Positions 23,625 to 32,503 of a stretch of DNA of 64,000 nt are shown one piece after another (positions within the stretch are counted from its first letter, which is position 1; the number at the start of each line of letters is the position of its first letter). The stretch is from contig NC_073693.1 in assembly GCF_029784155.1 (NCBI RefSeq), positions 290,380,875-290,444,874 of the forward strand, read 5' to 3'. The DNA comes from Uranotaenia lowii (taxonomy: Eukaryota > Arthropoda > Insecta > Diptera > Culicidae). The notes under the pieces were generated by a model. That model was not told the origin of the DNA. It ran no database searches and worked only from the letters and a program-made list of their open reading frames with translations. A program made the translations under genes and the position numbers.

Positions 23625-24458
23625 TGAAATTTTCAAAAATCTAGTTCAACTATTTAACTGACACTCCAAAAAATATGAAGAGTGTACTATGACTGGAAAA
23701 AAGATACAAATGGGAAGTTTCAGACTGCTTCAAAACATTTACTATATTTTTGACAATTTTCATTGAAAATACCTGAAATTTGGCCAAACGATGTAAAAAT
23801 GTTTGGTCTAGTACCTGGCAGAGTTTCATCAAAATCGATTGACACGATCAAAATTGGGACCGGGTTAAAAATCTGCTTCATTATCACCCAACAGGCGGTT
23901 TCATTCTTTTTCGGACGGATGTTTGTATGGAAAATATCACAATCTTGTTTTTTGAGACTTTTTTTCACAAAACCAAAAATGTTTGTAAATGATAAAAACT
24001 TCATTTCTGATATATTTGCAAACAAGAAGAACAGAGTTTAAGAAACGATCCCTAAAAAAATTATTTTCGAATTTGATACGTGATACGTGATGATTGTGGA
24101 AGAAAAATCCAATGAAAAAAATGATTACGATATTTTCCATACAAACATCCATCCAAAAAAAAATGCAATCTCCTGTTGGACAATAATGAACATCATTTTC
24201 GAACCCGTCCAATTTATAATTGTGTCAATCTATTTTGATGAAACCCTGTCAGGTACTAGGTCAAACATTTTTACATGGTTTTATCAAATTTCTGATATTT
24301 TCAATGAAAATTGTCAAAAATACAGCGAATTTGATGAACCAATCTTAAACTTTCCTTTTTCACGAGAATAGCTGTATTTTTTTTTCAGTAATAGTACAGT
24401 ATTCAAATTTCTAGGAGAGTTAGTTAAATAGTTTAATTAGATTATTTGAAAATTTCAA
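23625..24458. mobile_element. Foldback element, ~400-bp arms
   Basis: The left arm from TGAAATTTTCAAA (23625) is the approximate reverse complement of the right arm ending TTTGAAAATTTCA (24458). Matching landmarks include TTTTTGACAATTTTCATTGA (23750-23769) against TCAATGAAAATTGTCAAAAA (24300-24319), GTAAAAATGTTTG (left) and CAAACATTTTTAC (right), and GATGTTTGTATGGAAAATAT with its complement. The centre is near 24040. All frames here are shadows of the palindrome. Arms are diverged, so it is not recent. Confidence 0.85.
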
Positions 24459-25030
24459 GGAAAAAATATCAACCCAGACAGAATTAGCAGCTAGTCAAAG
24501 TTGAATGCGAGTACACTGCTTCACGCGATTTAATTTTTAATTTCTTTTTATCGCATATTGTATCAATAGTTTTTTTTTAAATTTAGGTTTACAGATACTT
24601 TAAATTATAATTAAAAAAAACTACACCAGAAAGATCTGAGTAAGAACTGATAGGCCTGTTTAAAATAAGAAGCTATATTAAAATTTAAAAAAGGTTAATG
24701 TTTAAATAAAAATAAATTTAAAAACTCACCCTGAAATAAGATTTCAGAAACAAATTCAGATGTTGCATTAAAATATAAATTATCACCTAAAGAAAAATCA
24801 CAGAAGGATGCGAAGTTTCCGGTGGTTTAATTAGTAAAAGTGGTTGCAGAAATCTATTTTCCAGGAGATCTTTTGAGATCTGGGTTGAAAAAGAGACCAT
24901 GAGGAAGCCAAAATAAAGAGGAAGCAGCCATTCGCTTCTTAAATTCTAGTAGTGCGTGTTTTTTCTTAGAAATTACCAAAAAAATTACTCATAGTAATCA
25001 TAGTACAGCAAAAAAAAAATGATAAAGTGG
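24459..25030. other. AT-rich spacer, nothing recognised
   Basis: No gene, inverted repeat or tandem repeat was found. The tract is rich in A runs. Confidence 0.5.
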
Positions 25031-25195
25031 GATAAAATAAAAATAAAACAAAAGGGGTGATCCCATTTTATGATTCCATCATATCTTTTCTAAAAAAAAA
25101 TGAGCATCTCGTTGTCTTGTACATTTTCTGACGGCGTGTAATTTGAAGCTTATTTGCTCCTAAAATTAGAAAGATACTTGATCCCGTTGATAACC
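25031..25195. repeat. ACTTGATCC-family repeat, left half of a split copy
   Basis: Phrases TTCCATCATATCTTTT, TACATTTTCTGAC, TTAGAAAGATACTTGATCCC and GTTGATAA occur here in the same order as in the reverse complement of about 60740-60880. The copy stops at the TA dinucleotide at 25196-25197 and resumes after 29535, so it is the pre-existing host of the TIR element between them. Confidence 0.75.
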
Positions 25196-25798
25196 TACAC
25201 AGCAAAAAATTTCTAAAAGTATACGCAATCTAATATACGAGTGATCTAATTTTTGACCAGTGTAATTCAAAACTGATGTAATTTTACACTCTTTTTGATC
25301 TATTTTTGAATCGTTGGTATAAACTTAATTTTGTATGATGTATGTTTACACGCCCTGATCTAAAAAATATATCTCAATATAAAATTACATCGAAAACAAT
25401 GTAAAACACGACAGATCCATTGTTTTCCTTTTTTTCGCGGCATAAATTGTTCTGTTTTTATCCGAGATAATGATTTATTGTGCGAAAAAAAAATTCGCTT
25501 CCGCAGGTAATTTTGTATTAAATCCGAACCTAATTCCTTCAGAATTGAATAAAAAAATGGTAGGTTATATGTAGTTATAGACGAAATGAAAGAAATGGAA
25601 CTTCAAATTCTCTTTCGATTGCAGGAATTGCAGTTTTATAAATGGATCCAAAGCCGAATCAATGTTGAATGTTTCTAATGTTTAGGGAATTCCGATTGCT
25701 ATGCTGTTCCGGAATGATTCAAGAATGCTGCCTGACGCTGATCGGCAAAACATCGCCCTGCTGGGGATCATCGGACACAACCACAATTCCAGCTGCCA

Positions 25799-26876
25799 CA
25801 CAGCAAAAAATCAATGACGCAATTTTACATCGAATACGCTGCAAATTTTTGGACCATCGCTTTCTACGCAAATATACGTTTAGTTTTTAAATTTACATCG
25901 CTAGATGTAAAATTAAAATCACTGAAGAAAAGGGAATATGTTAAATTCACATTTTTTTTATTTCTTGTTTCTAAATTCGTGTCCTTTTGAATGAAAAATA
26001 GCGACTTGAAAATTATTCTCTTTTTTTATTTAGACAAGGAATGAACGGATACAATGAGCATCATTTTCTATACATTCTGTTTCTTCTTTTTTTATTCTTC
26101 TTTAAAAAAAACACACAATATTTTCAGTAAAAACTGTAGCCTGATCATTTTATCCTGCGGAGAAAATAGCGACCGTGGCTGGCTGCCTCACGGTAACGAT
26201 GCATTTCCGGATGGTTGAGACGACGTTGGCCACTCCGTCGAGATAGCTTTTTCCAAGGCCGCTTCTGCTCTCGCCGGCAGAGGTAAGACCTTGCAACTCA
26301 CGGACTTTTAAATGGCCCTCTGGGCACCCCGGCGCACTCGAATGCAGAAGATCCAGAAGTCCTGCTTGGCCTTGTAGGAGAGACGACAGACTTTGTCCGA
26401 GAAATTGGTCTCGTTTTCGGTCGAATTTAGTCATCTTGCTTACTGCCCTCGTCTTGTCTGTTTTTTTTCTGAAATTTATGATGAAACATAAGAGAACTGT
26501 AGTAACAAAATAATAAAAAGCGGAATAACTTTGGAGTACCTTTCTAAGCAAAGCAGTTTTCGAAAACTTTTTAGAAACACGGCTGAATTCACTGCGGCAG
26601 CTGGATGGAATGCCAGTTTTTTTTTTATTTTGTTTTTGTTATGTTTGGTGTGAAGCTGACAGGTCAGCTGAGCAAATTTTATATCGAAGCGATGTAATTT
26701 CAAGCGCGGCGATGTAAAATAAACATCGAATTACACTGAAAATAAAATCTTTCTTATGGCTTTTTAATTTTAAATGCTATTCGATGCAAATTTATGTTAG
26801 AAAAAACTTATGGTTCCAAATGTTCACATCGTTTATGCAATTACGTTGCATGTGAATTTATTTATTTTTTTCTGTG
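25799..26876. mobile_element. Possible inner TIR element carrying the RpL15 fragment
   Basis: CACAGCAAAAAAT (25799-25811) faces ATTTTTTTCTGTG (26864-26876), matching at 12 of 13 bases in inverted orientation. It uses the same kind of termini as the surrounding 25198-29533 element. Subterminal ATTTTACATCGA-like strings occur at both ends. The flanking bases are CA on both sides, not TA. This could be a separate nested element or internal ends of the larger one. The ribosomal-protein fragment lies inside. Confidence 0.45.
26188..26423 (-). pseudogene. RpL15: Ribosomal protein L15 (eL15) pseudogene fragment
   Basis: Three separate minus-strand frames give pieces of cytosolic ribosomal protein L15 in the correct order. 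First is RPKTRP (about 26423), then in another frame RLSYKAKQDFWIFCIRVRRG (compare RLGYKAKQG...IRVRRGG in the family). RELQGLTSAGES (compare HRELRGLTSAGKS) follows, then HPEMHRYR just before where the stop should be (26190-26213). About 75 residues between RVRRG and HRELRG are deleted, and at least two frameshifts separate the blocks. The patch is GC-richer than its surroundings, as expected for a sequence derived from a highly expressed gene. Whether it came by retrotransposition or capture by the TIR element is open. Confidence 0.8.
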
Positions 26877-26920
26877 CAGTAATGGTGGGTGTTTTTTGAG
26901 TTAGCAGTGTATCGGAAATA

Positions 26921-29236
26921 TCTATTATATAAAATTCTCTTGTAACGGTGTTTGTAGTACTACTCCTCCGAAGTTACCCAAACGATTGAAATGAAAATTA
27001 TTTTTAGAATATTCTGTAGGCATGCGAATTGGTTTATATCGAATAAAAATAACAGAAAGTCGGATCAATTGTCCGTAATAATTAAATTTGTAGTTTTTTG
27101 AATGAAATTAAAGTCATGACATCCATTTTTGGAGATTTTTTTTACTTCGGGCGCCGGGCGATTTGTTTTTCGTCTCCATGGTCGTCCAAGGCGTCGCAAG
27201 CAAACGTCGAGAGAGGATGGTAACGATGGCATAGCATACTGATTAGTTGAAATATTTGGGCGCGCATTTCTAAACCAAGTATAATTTCAATGCATGTGGT
27301 AGCGATATGAAGCCTAGATGTGTTTTTTTTCTTCTTGATTCCTAGATCATTTGTACAGCACATAGTAATGAATGACGCCCAGTTTGATATTTTGCCAATC
27401 AAATCAATACCATTTCAACGATTTAAAAACAAAACTATTTTAAGTTCTGCAGAAATTGTTGTCTGAAAAATATGAACTTAGTACTGATGCATATAAAATT
27501 ATGGTACGCGTCTTTGCGGACATTTGAAAAAAAGAAAGTGGGAAGATTTACATACAATTTTATAATCCAATACCCCTAGAAACATTTTTCGAACATGTAC
27601 AAATGTGTTTAACTGAAAATGTTTCGGGTGCCTTTAAATTTACAGAACAACAACAAAATCCATTGAAGATGAACAGACATATGAGCTGAACAAGAGTCTG
27701 TCTTTTAAAAAGGATTATATAGAATTGATGTTTATTTTAAGGCCTAATGCAAAGAACTTTTTGATTTTCTGCAAGCATATGTGAAAGTTATCAATAAAAA
27801 TGAAAGAATTTTCAGTTAAAAAATACACTAGATCAAGTGCAAACGTTCAACATTTACAAAAAATTTATACGTTATTCATATATACATGTTCACATTATTT
27901 CTTCATCTATAAACCGTTGAGCCCAATTAAACAATCTGACAAATAAACTCAACTTTTTTTTTTAAATCATTCACCGAAAAACTGTTTACAGGTTCCTATT
28001 TTTTTACACAGTATTCAAGTACGTACTTATCATGAAAGAGTGTTTATGTTTAACATATTTTGGCTACATAGAAGAGACTTTAGGTCCGCTTATTTGTTGA
28101 AAAGTTTTTCTGTGATGATATTCCAGAAGCATTATTTTTTTGATAGTAGAAGCAGAATTTTTTTTTGATAAGTTTTTATTATGACCTGAAAGTGTCGATA
28201 ATGATATTAAATCCTGTCATTTCACACGGTGAAACCAACGGTGGCAATGCGCCTTTTAGTCATGAAACATATACCTTTTAAGAATTATTTCTCCAAAATG
28301 ATCAGAAAAGGTATGCTGAATGTTAAATCTGAAGCGGATATTCAAAATTATCAAATGCCTATGTAAATGAAGGTCTTATGGTAAAACAGTGTTTTTATAA
28401 ATTAAATAACCTTTTCAGTTAGAATCTTAAAAAAAACAATGGTTTAAATTGGCAGATATGCCCATTAGGATAAACATGCAAATAAAATTGCTGTAATTTG
28501 GTTGAATATAAAACAATAAAACATATTTTTTTCTCCTTTCAAAACCGATCGTTTTTTTTTTATTAATTGGGTAAATGTTCAAAGGAATTTAATTAGCATT
28601 TTTTGCTGAAATTTAATAAAACGGTGAACTTTTTTTGACATGGTTTTGATGAAAATATGGATATTATTTAATTATCACTGCCAAGGGTGAAAAAAGTGAA
28701 CAAACAGCTGCTTGAAAATGGTTAGTAAAAAATCTCCTCTCCGAAGAAACTCGGGAGTTGAAAGTACTGCGTGAGGCATAATATTGGGCACCCCCATTCT
28801 GAAATCAACTAAATGGTATTTAATAAATGAAACATAGATATTATCAACATAAAGTTATTTATGGAACAAGCTACAAAGAGTGGATTTTTTAAGCATGCTG
28901 CATGAGGCTTGCCAACTTTGATGGTCACGTTGAGTGTTGAAAAACTCAAATTTTCAACGGGAAGCTGATACCTGACACCATTCGGCAATATTCAAAGCAT
29001 TTGAATCAAAGAAAAGTAGATTAAAAGTTTTCCTGTAAGATGCATGTAGATCGATTGAGGGTTATGTTTTGATAACCTACATATGTTAAGACCCGTAGAA
29101 TTGAGTTTAAATTTTTAGGTTTGATTCCGATAGAATTAAGCGTGACTAGAAGGATATGTAAAAAAAACTAGGACATGTTCACGAAAGCGAGACGCCAAGT
29201 TAAACATGGTAAGACGAAGTTTACCGGGTCAGCTAG
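26921..29236 (+). mobile_element. Non-autonomous Helitron, 2.3 kb
   Basis: It begins with TC (TCTATTATATAAAATTCTCT, from 26921) preceded by A, and ends in CTAG (29233-29236) followed by T. That is insertion between A and T without target duplication, the Helitron rule. A terminal hairpin GGTAA...TTACC (29208-29225) lies 11 bases before the end, followed by GGGTCAGCTAG. The 5' phrase with TCTCTTGTAACGGTGTTTGT and CTCCTCCGAA is typical of insect Helitrons as I know them. No Rep/helicase frame is present, so it depended on an autonomous relative. It lies inside the TA-flanked element and is therefore younger. Confidence 0.85.
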
Positions 29237-29535
29237 TATATTAAATAAAATGACACATGTGGCGTATTTACTCATAAACAACACCCAAAATCTGATTATT
29301 TAAAAAAGATTTGTAATATTAACGGTAATATGTTTTGAAATTTATATCATTGTGTATTTTTACACGACGGTTTATGTCATCCGTTTTCGTGGATTGTTTT
29401 CGATCTAAATTTACACGCCTCAAAAATTACATTGTTGAGAAAAATACACCGTGGTAGAATTTTATATCAAAATCGATGTTCCGTTTTCGTGCATCGTTTT
29501 CGATCTAAATTTACACGATTTTTTCTTGCTGTGTA

Positions 29536-29680
29536 GAAGCAATCTGGTGGGACATAAAAAAAATTATGATAATTTCAAAGTTAAGGGAGACTTGATCCCA
29601 TATTAAAGAAGACTTGATGTTTTATTCAGGCGGACCTAACTCTTAAAAAAAAATTAAATAATAATAATAGATAGAAGGTC
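29536..29680. repeat. ACTTGATCC-family repeat, right half of the split copy
   Basis: GAAGCAATCTGGTGGGA, AGGGAGACTTGATCCC, AGACTTGATGTTTTATTCAGG and ACCTAACTCTT follow one another as in the reverse complement of about 60640-60740. Together with 25031-25195 it reconstitutes one interrupted copy. Confidence 0.75.
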
Positions 29681-29965
29681 CATAGACTTTGATCCTCATA
29701 AATTTACATTTTACAATTCTTTAATGCTAGAAAATGAATTTCTAAAATTGCATCTTCAACCCTATTGTCATTTCATACTTGAAAACGCTATAGACAAAAT
29801 CAATTTTGAGTCCTTTTACTAAGCAATTGACAGAAAACATCAGCAGATATTCAATTATATTTCAGGTTTCCATAAAATCGTTGTTGTTTATTTTGACAAA
29901 ACTTGTCGAATTTTTTTGTTGTTGTTGGCAAAAATTAAAAATTATACTTCCTAAGTTTTATACTA

Positions 29966-30011
29966 AATATCCGGGCAAGTCCGGAAAAAAACCGAGCAAT
30001 CTGCCAAGCTT
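29966..30011 (-). repeat. CCCGGATTTGCCCGG-family repeat copy
   Basis: On the minus strand it reads GCTTGGCAGATTGCTCGG, then a pyrimidine stretch, then CCGGACTTGCCCGGATAT. It aligns with copies at 30779-30825 (minus), 31245-31300 (plus) and 63908-63950 (plus). Confidence 0.65.
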
Positions 30012-30778
30012 AAATATGCCCTTTTTCTTATGTTTAAAAAAGTCCAATGTTTATACGAGCTCTTTTCAAAAACCAAATTAAATGAAAAAAAATGTAGCTT
30101 CTGGAGGACGATGAATCTTGTACCAAATTTTACACTAGTTGCAATCAGTTTGCATTTTTTTAAACTTGTTCAAATAAAGGATACTCCTGATGATTTATTC
30201 CTGATATAATGCATTTGATAAAATTAAAATATAAAAATAAGTGTGTGATAACAACTGAGTGTGAGAATGGTTTTTACGGCTTGAAGACTTACTGGAAATA
30301 TTGAAGTAAAATTTTATTGTTGGCTCATTATTTGTAAACTGAAGAACCTCTTCTTGCATTTGCCTAATTTGTGGCCAAATCAAAGGTTCCCAGAATTTAT
30401 CTTATCTTAAAACTTGGCTTAATCTGGGCATTTGATTTCAAAACTTTTGGTCCGAAATACGGGCAATATCAAGGAGAATTTAGTCAAAACCTAGGAATTA
30501 TTCAACAAAAATAAAACAAAACTCAAAAAAAATGTTCCGTAAAATTTTATTATTATATTTTAAATTGTAAATTAGGCTGTTAAAAAATCTTTTCTGATTA
30601 TTTTTATGAAGTTTGCCTAAAAATCGTTTTTGACGCATAAATGAAAAAAATACAACACAATTTGTTTTTAAAATTTGATTTGAGAATGACAATAAGAATA
30701 AAACCGGGCTAAGTCCGGGCTTTTCCAATGAAATCCGAGCTACCGAGCAGGACCGGACTTTTCTTAAATTTAATATAC

Positions 30779-30825
30779 AATATCCGGGCAAATCCGGATA
30801 AAACCGGTCAATCTGGCAAGTTTGG
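30779..30825 (-). repeat. CCCGGATTTGCCCGG-family repeat copy
   Basis: On the minus strand it reads ACTTGCCAGATTGACCGG followed by TTTTATCCGGATTTGCCCGG. It is the best-preserved copy of the family in this window. Confidence 0.7.
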
Positions 30826-31244
30826 TCTAATCACTTTACTCTTTATACCGTTTATGGGCTGGACCAAGAAAAGTAAACTTTATCGAAAAACACAGAAACT
30901 CATCAAAATGTCTCATCAAACAGCGAAAGGCACTAACCTAATCGATAAGAGAGAAACATGTTACAGAAGCCAACGCCATGGAAAACTCAAGTAAATTTAG
31001 TCAAGAATGGCACTTAAAGTCACAATTAGAGTTGTGCTAAATTTTACAAAATTTATTCAAAAAAAGAACGCTCTTAAATCAAGGTGTAGGGTTTTGAATT
31101 GTCTTACATCTTTTCAAATGTACGCTTTTCTATGATTTTCTATGAGTTTTTATTATTTTTTTCTAAAATTTTCCTTTTAACATTTAACATAACAACAGGT
31201 GTCCCCTTTATTTCATTAATACTCCAAGTGAGGGCCTTAGAGTA

Positions 31245-31666
31245 AGCTTGCCGTATTGCCCGGGTCTATCCGGGTTTGCCAGGATATTTAATACAAAACT
31301 TGGGGCAAATCCGATCCGGTTTCCCTGATTAATTTACTTTATTCCTCAAAATAAAATAACCAATTTTGAGGTAATTTTTTTTATGCATGTAAAATGGTAT
31401 GTTTTGAGTGAGTTTTATAGAAATAATCATGGAAGGATTTTTCGAAACCAGACACATGATTTCAAATCTTAGCTTAGCTTTCACATGATTTCAAATCTGC
31501 TGATAATTTATTGTGCCGGATTTTGCCAGATTTTTCCCGAATATTCCCCGAATTTTTGGTCGAAAATTTGGAAATCAAATCACTGGATTTTATCAGGTTT
31601 TATATAACATAGCCCAAATTTGTCGGGCCCGGTTATGTGTGGAAAAAATTCTGACAACCTTACCTT
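31245..31666 (+). repeat. CCCGG-family repeat, longer copy
   Basis: It begins GCTTGCCGTATTGCCCGGGT and continues CTATCCGGGTTTGCCAGGAT. Towards the right GTCGGGCCCGG (31622-31632) and CTGACAACCTTACC (31651-31664) echo the start in reverse, suggesting inverted ends ~420 bp apart. TGCCGGATTTTGCCAGATTT near 31513 is a further internal echo. Confidence 0.5.
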
Positions 31667-32385
31667 TGAGAAAAAGTGACTAAAGTGTCCTACCCGGGAT
31701 TTCACGATCGGGAATTAAAAAGAATAAAAAAAATCGAGAGTTCCTTAATCCCTGTAACGCTTAAATATCACGGAAATCCCCGAAACCAATGAAAAGTGCT
31801 AAATTACTTAAATTATGCACGATCTAAATTGTAAAAATGGATCAGATTGAGCAAGTAAAATGAAAGTTCAACCTTGATATATGGGTAAGAAACTAATTTT
31901 TTTCCTAAAAACTGTTTAGTACATAGAACTTGATTAAAAATGTTTTTCTCGTTCGAAAACTTAAAGTAACAGTTGAAAACGACAAAGAATCTATAAAAGC
32001 AACTAATTCTTATTAAGAAGCGCTACGAAACGAATCTGAATGTTCTATTTTGCTACAATCATCACATAATTTAGAACTTCCATTTCGCAAACTGTTGACA
32101 GTAGCAGAGTCATCGAAAAAAAACGACAAATTTTGAAATAAAAGAAAAGTTATCTAAAAAATCACGAGATTTGAATAATAACCTAAAGCTACAACTTATA
32201 TCGATAGTGAATAATTTTTCTGAATTATTTCATTTTTTTTTTTTGCAACAAAAATCATTCAAGTTTGTCGGTTAAAGTATTGAATTGCTCATTTAATTTT
32301 TGAGGCATTGTTAGAGTGTGTAATGTTTTGCAATACTGCTGCCTAAAATTTTTAAAATACTTTATAGATAATGTTTCGTATGCAG
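31667..32385. other. AT-rich spacer, nothing recognised
   Basis: No gene, tandem array or inverted repeat of note was found. Confidence 0.5.
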
Positions 32386-32387
32386 TA

Positions 32388-32501
32388 GAGTGTTGAAATC
32401 TTAATTTTCAATTTTTCCCGGTATTCCGAGAGTTCCCGGGAAAAGGTTCCCCGGTTTTCCTGTCTCGCGGGAATGCAAAAATGGTCGGGAAATTGACACT
32501 C
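32388..32501. mobile_element. 114-bp TA-flanked MITE, GAGTGT ends
   Basis: GAGTGTTGAAATC at the left faces AATTGACACTC at the right, and both ends are flanked by TA (32386-32387 and 32502-32503). The centre is rich in TTCCCGG and CCCGGGAA strings and folds back. The larger element at 51454-52334 has the same ends, flanks and CCCGGGAA-rich interior, so the two are one family. TA flanks suggest Tc1/mariner-type mobilisation. Confidence 0.7.
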
Positions 32502-32503
32502 TA

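Larger units (their letters stand above)
25198..29533. mobile_element. TA-flanked TIR element, 4.3 kb including nested insertions
   Basis: CACAGCAAAAAAT at the left end is mirrored by ATTTTTTCTTGCTGTG at the right end (29518-29533), and each end is flanked by TA (25196-25197 and 29534-29535). The uninterrupted relative near 60.7 kb reads straight across this site (GATAAACTAGAAGC in reverse complement), so it acts as an empty-site control and confirms both ends. TA duplication suggests the Tc1/mariner group. Subtracting the nested Helitron leaves ~2.0 kb. No transposase frame is present. Subterminal sequence has repeated GATCTAAATTTACACG-like strings at the right end (near 29401 and 29501). 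Confidence 0.8.
29681..31244. other. Gene-free interval with two CCGG-rich repeat ends
   Basis: No gene is called. Two minus-oriented copies of a CCGGGCAAATCCGG-type repeat lie at 29966-30011 and 30779-30825, and related ACCGGGCTAAGTCCGGGC sits at 30703-30720. The copies probably mark the ends of one or two degraded elements. The rest is AT-rich. Confidence 0.5.

Noticed and set aside
25669..25890. 73-codon plus-strand frame next to the RpL15 fragment
   Set aside because: Cys-rich but unrecognised, and it runs through the CACAGCAAAAAAT terminus of a TIR element, so it is not a natural gene.
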